In this document: positions 55,793-64,000 of the stretch, piece by piece
How positions within the stretch are numbered: the stretch's first letter is position 1
How the letters are laid out: every line of letters starts with the position of its first letter
Assembly: GCA_949128115.1 (NCBI GenBank)
Contig: OX421964.1
Location: 36,820,177-36,884,176 of the forward strand
Direction of reading: 5' to 3'
DNA length: 64,000 bases
DNA from: Anaspis maculata
Taxonomy: Eukaryota > Arthropoda > Insecta > Coleoptera > Scraptiidae
The notes under the pieces: generated by a model
Told to the model about the DNA's origin: nothing
What the model saw: only the letters and a program-made list of their open reading frames with translations
Database searches by the model: none
Made by a program: the position numbers and the translations under genes

Positions 55793-57581
55793 AGTCTTTT
55801 TCGAGCGAATAACCTTTTGTAACCGGTTGGTTATTAGCGGTTGACATTAGATTGACTGATACTGTCATTTTCTTGATATCCGACATTTCTCGCTGAAACG
55901 TTGCGGTTATAACTGTGGTTATCAGCATTTGGCGGGAAAACAGTAAATTTAATTGAAGGAGAAAATTCTGCGGTACTTGACGGTACCGGCAAGGGAATAA
56001 AAACTTAATTTCCTGGAAACTTTTTGTTTTTATCTGAAATATTGGTATCCTAATTTAAAACCCCTTATCCTAATTTAAAATCTCCGATAAATCTGAGCCA
56101 CGGCTAGAAAACAATTTAAAATCTCCAACTCTCAAGGGTCATATCTCGCTACAAGCTACAATTGAAAAACTACGTAAATGGCACTTTTTCGCAAGGAGAA
56201 TCCCCGAATCTCCCCCTTTAAGTTTTTAACACCAGCTTGGAAACACCCTGTAGAATCCATTCAAAACTTGAATCATAGATCATAGGGGTTAACCATAGGC
56301 GGCCATCGGACATCTGGATTACCCGATGTTCTTGTGGGTCCATCGCAGATGAGTCCATCGTCTTCGATTTTTCTCGTCGCCAACGCCAAGTCAAGTTGTC
56401 AAGTTTTTGAGGTTAGGTAAGGTACGTTTCACGTTTAGAAATTCTGGACCGCGGCTTGTATCAAATTCAAATCTGTTGCCGCCACAATTTGTTCCCCACC
56501 ATAACAATAACCAGCCTCATGACCAGGTTATGGAATGTATAACCGGTGATGATATCAAAATAGACGAATCTAGTTTACCTTTTCTCCTGACGCATGTCCG
56601 AAGTGTGGAGGGCTTGCCACTGGTACACTCCGGTCACGTGATAAAATTCGTGCAAATTCCGAAAATTAACACAGTAAAATTGAGTGAATACTAATTTTTG
56701 CTATTGAATCGTAAGTTTTAGCCTACTAAAACATATAATTGGATAATACGGTGTGTTTTAAGTGGTTACTGCTAATGGAAATCGGCAAAAATAGTAGCGG
56801 ATCCAATAAACATTGCTGTTATTGGAACTGCAGAAGTGATAGCCGCTAACCTTGCCGCTAACAATGAGCAAAACTTGTTTTATTTTGAAAGATTCCCAAA
56901 AACGTGCTTAAAATACTGTGGAGGTGATATCCCCAAACGTCAATTTCGAGGTCAATTAAAGAACTGTGCGCGATGCAACAAGTCAGAAAAATGGATTAGG
57001 TTATGTAAACCTTTTGGTTGTGACGTGACACTCGTCGACTCCACAGTATCGCAGTCGCAGGCATTACAAAAGACACATATCGCATATTTATGTTCCCTGC
57101 ACTTTATTCACTCCAGTGGGCCCTTACAAGAGATTCCGGACCCAGTACAAGCCACTGTTGGTAGCATCGCTGTTGTCACGTGATAGCCGCTCGCCCGCTC
57201 GATCGTGTTGTTTTCGTGTTTCCACACTTTTCATTTGTGAAATACTGACTTTTAGAGAAAAAAAATCGTTCTGTATATAGCGTTAGTATTTAAAAAATTT
57301 ATTAAATTTCATGCTCTATAAATTTAGTACACGTGGAACAATTTCTTGTATGAAAGAACTACCGATTTGGCCAATATTCCATGTGAAAATAGAAACTTGC
57401 ACGAATCGTTTGAATTGCCGCCTTTTCAGCAAACTTACTGCTGCGCACTTTTGACCACTCCATATACCAGAATCCCCTATTGCGGCACTTCCTTTACCGC
57501 TTATAACCAATCCTCGCTCAAACGTCAAATTCTATAACCAAGTGTAACCGGTCATGAACGGTTATTCGCTCGAAAAAGACT
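55793..57581. mobile_element. 1.8-kb transposon with perfect 22-bp terminal inverted repeats
   Basis: The terminal inverted repeats at 55793-55814 and 57560-57581 (core TTTCGAGCGAATAACC) match perfectly over 22 bp, followed by subterminal TGTAACCGGT and GGTTATWAGCGGT blocks in inverted order. A TGTCT direct repeat occurs just outside both ends (55786-55790 and 57584-57588), but the target duplication is not certain. The interior carries a THAP-like zinc-finger fragment (56811-57180). The superfamily is not determined; THAP domains occur in P-like elements, but the termini are not those of the Drosophila P element. Confidence 0.8.
56811..57180 (+). pseudogene. THAP-like zinc-finger protein fragment
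   Basis: A frame at 56811-56852 reads HCCYWNCRSDSR, and after a stop and shift a longer frame reads YFERFPKTCLKYCGG, then KSEKWIRLC (near 56983) and IAYLCSLHFIHSSGPLQEIP with DPVQAT (57079-57156). The C-x4-C start, FPK, WI-x-LC and CS-x-HF-x-x-x-x-GP with PDP motifs are those of a THAP-like DNA-binding domain found in many arthropod and cnidarian transposon-associated proteins. There is a stop between the two halves and an extra stretch between FPK and KW, so it is broken. No nuclease or transposase domain follows. It lies within the 55793-57581 inverted repeats, so it is probably a remnant of the transposase or a captured gene. Confidence 0.6.
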
Positions 57582-58135
57582 TTTGTCTACTTCATTCACA
57601 ATAAAGAGCAGCAGTTCAGTGTCTTTTGTGTCCAGTGGATTTCTTCTAGCCATTTTCTAGTGCTGGGATCCTGTCCCTCCCGCAATGCTTACAAAAGAAG
57701 TTGGTTTCACAGATTCTTTGCGCTTCAATCTGCGCCTGCGTTTCAACTGTGACTTAGCTACCTATCGGTTATTGTTTCAAGCTTTGAACGATGATTCTCC
57801 GATCAGAATTGAATAAAAAAAATAAGAAAACTCATGGTTCTAAAATGCTCCCCTGAAAGGATACAAGCTAGGGGTATCGAAGTTGACTCTTCAAAATCTG
57901 TTTTGTTACCGTAAATTTTGAATTGCTCAACTAACTTAGCTCAAATTCAATGAAAATTTTATATAAAAAAAGTTTCTATCGGTAAACAACTACGCATTTA
58001 ATAAAAAAAATTTATGAGCAAAGATACTGAAGGATGACCTCCCCATTTCCTCTCTATTTTCACTCTCTAGTCATTTTTGAAAATTGTTTCTATTTTTTAA
58101 TACCTAGTCTCGTACCTAGTACATTCAATTTTGAA

Positions 58136-59115
58136 AAATAATTCTGATTAGAGGCTCCTTTTCCGAGATATTGGGTTTGAAGCTCCGAGAAACATCTTGA
58201 AAACACAATTTTTGGGAGCTTAAAGATTGAAATCCATGGAAAATCGTGATTTATCAAGTTGAATAGCTCTCCCAGATATCGCCCACATACCCAAATCAAC
58301 CAATAAGAACAATTGAATAAGACCCACGTGACTCAGTTTAAGCTATCGATTATTGCATACTAGCAAGTGAAAAGAACACACTAGGTGATAGCACCTATAC
58401 ATATTCTAACAATGATGCATTGAAACTACCATTTCTACTAGTAGGATATTTTGGCGCTAATCAGCAAAATATTAATTAGACTCTGTGTTTTATTCGGGTC
58501 AAGTGTTTTCAATTCCTCAAACAAACTATCACTTAAAAATAGACCCGATCTTGATCAAAATCCTTCGATTTATTTTTCTCTTGTGAATGACAGTTGCTTT
58601 CGGGTTGAAACGATTCAACTGAATAAAACAATAATCACTTGTTATATTACTTTAAAACAATTGCTCTAGAGACATTGAAATATTCCGTTTTAATTTTGAA
58701 ACATCACTTATACACTAACTTAACTAGATGAAAATTCTGTATCAACCTACTGGAATTTAGTTTTACATCTACTACTTAAAACATTTTTATACATATAATA
58801 TCTACACGAACACACAATATTAATTTACTTTTCAAGTTTGTAATGTTCTTTATTGTTGAGTACCTATTCCTTGTATTCACAGACCATTTATCACAATGGT
58901 AGGAAGTTATTGTTTACAATAATTATATATATATTGATTATATTATATACATTATACATATACCGTTTTTGCTGAGAAACAAGTTTCAGACAACAAAATT
59001 TTTATGCTCTTCAAAGTGGTGTTTTCGTGGTGTTTCTTAAAGTTTCAAACCCAAATACTCGAAAATGGAGCCTCTATTCTGAATAGAACGTAGAACTCAA
59101 GAACGAAAAATCATT
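58136..59115. repeat. Decayed inverted repeat
   Basis: TTCTGATTAGAGGCTCC, GATATTGGGTTTGAAGC and GAAAACAC-type blocks at 58136-58235 recur in inverted order at 59010-59115. The arms have diverged heavily, and the ~780-bp interior has no recognised gene. Confidence 0.6.
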
Positions 59116-59613
59116 TTTGTTCAGTAGAAGCTGATTTTAATAAACTTTTTACGTTTGAATTCTATAAATTTTGATTTGATCAAAATCGGTTGAACGGATC
59201 GAAAGTTACGGTCAAAGAACAATCTTAAAAAACTTAGTACCTAGAACATTTTGCATCTTTCAGAAGAAGCATTCTGGGATCATGCGTTTCTTATTTTTCG
59301 ATTTTATTTTTGATGGGAAATTGTCTCTCGAAGTTTGCAATAACCAGTACCCAACACCACTTATATTGTCTAACGCATCTCGCATCGCCCGTGAAAGATA
59401 GTTACTAACCTAAAAAGATCCGAGCCCAGAGCCAGGTCTTCAGGACCTCTGCCTTTGTGATGCGGAGCTCTCACTAACTCACGTCTGTGCTCACGTCTTC
59501 GAGAGGATTTTCTTGTTGTTTCTCACCTCTATCCAAGGTAATAGGGTTATTTCCCTGTATCAAAGATCGCCCAAAATCATACATAATTAGGCACCTACTA
59601 ATACATATGTATA

Positions 59614-60057
59614 CAGGGTGGCCCAACAAAAACAAAACAGACAAATTTTCGGGCACTTGTCCTCATTTGTTTGTTTTCTGCAACATTTTTAAAAGACGGA
59701 CATAAGCCTCTTCATGGGTCCGGCAACTTCGAGCCAGCCTCCTAGAAGGGGCTGTAACTCTCCAAAAACACTAAAAGTAGCATTATCTCAAAAAATTTGC
59801 ATCGAATCAAAAAGAAAAAATTGACACTGCTATAAAAACAATTGAATCAGCTTTGAAAGGATGTATCACTCAACCCCATTTGTCATTTGAAATTTTTGAA
59901 GGGCTGCCACTCTGACTGCGGGGGTGAAACTCCACGGTTAAATTAATAGCAGTTGAACGTCCCCCTTGGAAACAAAGTTGACCTGTCCGGGTTTATTTCG
60001 AAAAAATTAGGGCGAATGCCCGAAAATCTGCCTGTTTCGTTTTCAATGGGCCACCTG
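59614..60057. mobile_element. 444-bp palindromic CAGGGTG element
   Basis: Ends CAGGGTGGCCCAACAAAAAC and complement of CAGGTGGCCCATTGAAAAC, flanked by TA at 59612-59613 and 60058-60059. The next paired block is ACAGACAAATTTTCGGGCA. Confidence 0.88.
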
Positions 60058-60352
60058 TAAGTGCAAGCTTCAATAAGTTATTAGTGCATACAAAATACTA
60101 ATTGGACAAATATTTGAGAAATAAAATCACCGGAAATCCAAATTTTCAACACGATATGATCACACAAACACATAACTGATCAACTTTCGGGCACAATCGG
60201 GAAAAATTTCGATGGGGCACTTTTTGAGGTGTTTGCACATTGAGGCACAAAATACCACCTATTTCTTCAGTACCTACCTATCTGTTTCTGCAGAAGTTTG
60301 ATGACAACGTCGAGCTGACATTCAACCTCTTTGGGCCGGCCTGGCTGCCGGG

Positions 60353-62168
60353 CAGTGGCGTATCTAGGGTAAATTGCGCCTAGGGCAAAACATGAAAAGT
60401 GCGCCCCTGAATTAGAAATTTTGTAAATTGCGCCGCAGCCGGTTTTTTCAGAATAAGCGATTTACATTTAAAAAACGCCACCTGGCGTAGAACTCGGTAC
60501 TTGATCGTAGAGGACGTTTTTGCGAGGAACACATGCTCCGACGTCTAGTAGCCTAGGTGCACGGGAAAAAACATTTAGTGAAATTTCACTCAAAATCGGA
60601 GTAGAATCGCATCCACTCTGATTTTGAGCGAAATTTGTACTCATTTGATCGAGTGAAGAGAAATAGGTTGGAGTTAAAACTTTCACTCATAGCTTGAGTC
60701 TAGAGTTGGCAGAAGTTCACTCCGATTGTGAGTGAATTTCACTTAGATACTCACTCGACTGTGAGTGAATTTCCCTCAGATACTCACTCGATTGTGAGTG
60801 AATTTTACTCAGATAATCAATCGACTGTTTTTGAGGAAGTAGGTACCTAATCATAATAAAAATTGTCTGATTATTGTGATGATGATGTGCTTGGTGGGTT
60901 GCTCTACATTGGATTGGTGCTTCGGATGCAGTATGGGCCTAATCGTCTTGAAATCCAATGGCATCAAAAAATTTGGTTTGTTTTCAGCTGTTCATGCACA
61001 TTTGCGGAGGTGTAGGAGGATGCTTCGGTCACATTTGGAAGCGAGGCGAATTTTTGATACCATTTGTTTCACTTCAATTCAATTGAGGCATTCTTCGCAA
61101 AAACTACACCTGGAACTTTACTACAGTGAATTCACTGTGATTTATTCAGTGAATTGAGTCTAGCATGACCCCAAATATCCGAAATTAGGCTCTACCAAAA
61201 AGTGAGAAGTGGGGTTTTTGCGATGAACGCCTCAATTAGAATTGCTCACGTTGCAATTCAAAACAGCAAACGCCAATCCAATCCACAGCAACCACTGAAC
61301 CACACCACTACCACAATAATTACACAATTACGGTTACTTCCGCAACAACAATAACAATAGCAATCAGTATTGACTACCATACCCGGAGGGCCTACGAAGA
61401 ATGAGTTTTCTCAACACGCGCCTGCGTAGTAGGTTAAATGGCGCTAATCATATAATTTTGACGAAATAACTTAGTTAGCTATACTCCAGATTGAGTGGAA
61501 TGATTTCGTGAGAACTCATTGTGCTAATGCCGGTGTGAAATTGAGCAATTAGTACTCGTAATTGAGTGAACAAATATTTTACTCAATCAATTGGAATCAA
61601 TTTCACTCAAAAATTCTGTTCACTCATTTGTAAACCTGCTTCACTCAGAGAAATTTTTTACCGTGTGGGCACCAGTGGATACCTGCAATACCCACATTAT
61701 TGACTTGTAGTGAACTGCACAAGACAGTAGCAAAGTGACAGTTTTGACGTGCCACCAATTGACGTAACAGCCGACGTTGTCTGCGGCAACTTACACCTCT
61801 TCTGACAATTAATTCCCTAAAACTTCCTCGACGAAACGGCCATTTTCCCCAATAAGGTCAATCGCCTATTCAGGTGGGTCAACGACAAATTGGGGCCCGT
61901 ATTAGGCTATATCTGAATCGGATGAGAGTCGAGAGTTGATATCGTCTGTTTGAATGTATTGGTTTGGTTTTTTCCTTCTTTCACTATTCCCATTTCGCTT
62001 GTCAATTATTGTTCACACGAATTGCGCTCAACAGTTCAAATATCTACATTATTTCATTTTTTCATTTTTAATTTTTTACATCTTTATCTTTTCTTCTCAT
62101 TTGCGCCCTGAGGATCAAAGTGCGCCCATGGCACGTGCCCCACTTGCCCCCCCGTAGATACGCCTCTG
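60353..62168. mobile_element. 1.8-kb hAT-type element with another element inside
   Basis: It begins CAGTGGCGTATCTAGGG and ends with the complement of CAGAGGCGTATCTACGGGG, flanked by a perfect 8-bp duplication CTGCCGGG (60345-60352 and 62169-62176). Subterminal GTGCGCCC blocks are inverted between the ends. The interior is largely taken by 60560-61665. No transposase is recognised. Confidence 0.92.
60560..61665. mobile_element. Nested element with CACGG ends and a 39-bp minisatellite
   Basis: The left end CACGGGAAAAAACATTTAGT and the right end (complement of CACGGTAAAAAATTTCTC) are inverted. Inside, 60716-60830 holds three to four units of TCACTCGACTGTGAGTGAAT with ACTCAGATAC, period about 39 bp; each unit is itself a short palindrome. 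The target duplication is not clear. A frame near 60876-61157 shows no known domain. Confidence 0.7.
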
Positions 62169-62564
62169 CTGCCGGGTTACGAATGATGACGTCACATGCT
62201 GTTTTTGCCGGGGAAAATCTCGTTCAAATTTGTATCCCCTTTTGGATCATTGTGAGGAATTTTGTGGCAAAACTAAATTTACTAGTGGGATACAGATCCC
62301 AAGTACTTTCTATTTTTTGATTAATGAAAAATTGTGAAAACATCCTATTGCAGGATCATCCTTAGGCTAACTGTCGCCTCTTCCATATACCTCAATATAT
62401 ATCACCTATCTGCCTCAATACATATAGTAGCTCTAGAACAAACTTCATTTAGAGTTTTCTTGCGTCATTTCAGGCCCAATTGCTGATAGCCTTGCTTGAT
62501 CCTAATAAAATTCCTCTCCGGCCACTCCACATACTAAGTATAGTTGTCTACTCTCAACAACAAC

Positions 62565-63460
62565 CAGGGCCGGGCCTGGCCAATTTGCCGCCTGCGTGCC
62601 AGCGAAAAATTGCCGCCCTCACAGGCAGTAGAGACCCCCCCCCAAATACGGAAATGAAAAGAGTCCTTCAAAATTCAACTTTATTGAATATACATGGTGG
62701 AAACTTTGACCTGTTTGAATTCATAGTAATTCAATAACCAAAAACATTTCAACAAAAACCCCGGACAGGTCGATTTTTCAATTTAAAATGCCACATTATG
62801 GTATTAGTTGCGCGACCATGACAATGCCAGGGGCGGCGCAAGGGGCAGGAGCCCAATTTTTTCAAATAGAATGGAAGGTCAAAACAAAAAAGGAATTTTC
62901 ATCTTTGTTCGATTCTCTATCTAACCTATACAAACAATTGATTGGGATCCTGCCCCACAAAAAAAAATGGCGGCGTTCAAAAGTCATCACGGTTCCTATC
63001 AGAAAAGTAGCATTTTCTTTCCCTTTCGCAGCCATTGGTGTTGTCAAGGTCAATTGGTCACGTTATTGGTGTGATAAAAGCTAAGATGGCTCAACAGGTG
63101 GTACTTGCTTGAGATTTAAAGAAAATGCCAATTTTTTGATAGGAACACTGACCTTTTGAACGCCGAATTTTTTTTTTGTGAGACAGGATTACAGTTGTTT
63201 TTCTAGGTTAGATAGAGAATCCAACGAAGATGAAAATGGCATTTTTTGACCCCTCCAGTCCCTTGCGCCGCCCCTGGCATTGTCAAGGTCACGTAATTGG
63301 TATCAAAATGTGGCATTTTAAACTTTAAAATCGACCTGTCCAAGGTTTTTGGCGAAATGTTTGTGGTTATCCAATTACTGAATTTAAACAGGTTACAGTT
63401 TCCACCCTGTATATTGTCGCCTGAACGCACGCACTGCACGCCTGCTAGTACCCGGCCCTG
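62565..63460. mobile_element. 896-bp hAT-type MITE
   Basis: It begins CAGGGCCGGGC and ends CCCGGCCCTG, flanked by a perfect 8-bp duplication ACAACAAC (62557-62564 and 63461-63468). It contains a nested palindrome, 62693-63409. Confidence 0.9.
62693..63409. mobile_element. Nested palindromic CAGGGTG-type element
   Basis: Ends CATGGTGGAAACTTTGACC (left, one change) and complement of CAGGGTGGAAACTGTAACC, flanked by TA at 62691-62692 and 63410-63411. The arms pair through GACAGGTCGATTTT, AAAATGCCACATT and GACAATGCCAGGGGCGGCGC. The inner CAGGGGCGGCGCAAGGG terminus-like block (62829 and complement at 63269) may mark one more shell. Confidence 0.82.
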
Positions 63461-63468
63461 ACAACAAC

Positions 63469-64000
63469 ACTTTGCGTTACTGAAAGTTCCATAGGTACTC
63501 ACGTAATGTCCATCTAGGGCAGACAGACTCCCCAATCTTGAACCGACCTCAAACAAACCCTATATTCCACCCTTTGCCTAGCAGAGCCCTCATACCGAGG
63601 AGTGCTTATTTGTCTTCTGATAGCACCCAAAATTAGGTCTTCCCTTGTAGACTGCTTCAGCGCAGAAGATCTCAACTCTTGTTGTAATCTATATCCCCCA
63701 TCCATTTAAACTCCCATCCCATACATAGGATTCCGCTTCCAGGCAGCTTCCATACTAAAAATGGCCGGATTGTGCTATTACTCTTGGTGACACAACGCAT
63801 GGCATGAAAGCTCACCACATCAGAAGCACCAAAGCAGCACTCAGCAGTGCTTTGTGCTGGCAAAATATGACAGTACCTACATGCTACGCCCAAAACCTAT
63901 CGCTGGTGGTCTTGATGACATGGAATTTTTCATCTGACTTTCTCTGGATTTTTTGTTTGATTGGATTTTAATTGCAATAATCACCTTATTAATTTTGTGA
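63469..64000. other. Unassigned sequence
   Basis: Short open frames on the minus strand show no recognised domain. Confidence 0.35.

Noticed and set aside
56407..56694. 95-codon frame just upstream of the THAP-like fragment as its N-terminal exon
   Set aside because: No recognisable domain, and THAP domains are normally at the N-terminus, so it is unlikely to precede it.

Overview
This is eukaryotic, almost certainly insect, genomic DNA. The evidence is BEL/Pao, Gypsy and CR1/Jockey-type retroelement remains, hAT- and Tc1/mariner-type non-autonomous DNA transposons, long AT-rich non-coding stretches, and no operons or bacterial-style gene packing. A hemipteran is a reasonable guess, but nothing read here fixes the species. 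I found no intact host protein gene, rRNA, tRNA or CRISPR array. The window is a stack of mobile elements of different ages, and insertions inside other insertions give their order.

Layout. 1-2.8 kb: BEL/Pao pol fossil split by a 209-bp hairpin MITE. 2.8-6.8 kb: composite with inverted arrays of a 15-bp minisatellite around a ~3-kb satellite (~40-bp subunits, ~400-bp higher-order period). 6.9-12.2 kb: inverted arms enclosing a decayed gene with a PIN/XPG-like EAD...DTD...TGCD signature, interrupted by a 1,448-bp transposon with a perfect 8-bp target duplication. 12.8-16.6 kb: 3,858-bp hAT-like element carrying a dimeric ~259-bp tandem array. 16.6-24.1 kb: mostly unassigned DNA. 24.1-29.7 kb: nested hairpin element holding a nearly complete LINE (ORF1 and ORF2, one frameshift). 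32.6-38.3 kb: Gypsy gag-pol fossil split by a 607-bp TA-flanked element and a 2.8-kb palindrome. 41.4-51.1 kb: a LINE 3' end on the minus strand, then an unbroken chain of giant palindromes, several nested. 53.9-63.5 kb: more palindromes, four hAT-type elements and a TIR element carrying a THAP-like zinc-finger fragment.

The most unusual feature is the set of very long palindromes, most flanked by TA. One group shares only a short CAGGGTG terminus; its interiors are unrelated, and it repeatedly sits at the symmetry centre of another palindrome. A second group begins GTGG/GTCT and shares a GACCCGCAG...CCTTAGGG core. Read-through transcripts would form long hairpins, so these loci could feed endogenous siRNA; that is inference. 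Coordinates of decayed repeats are approximate, because all comparisons were made by eye.
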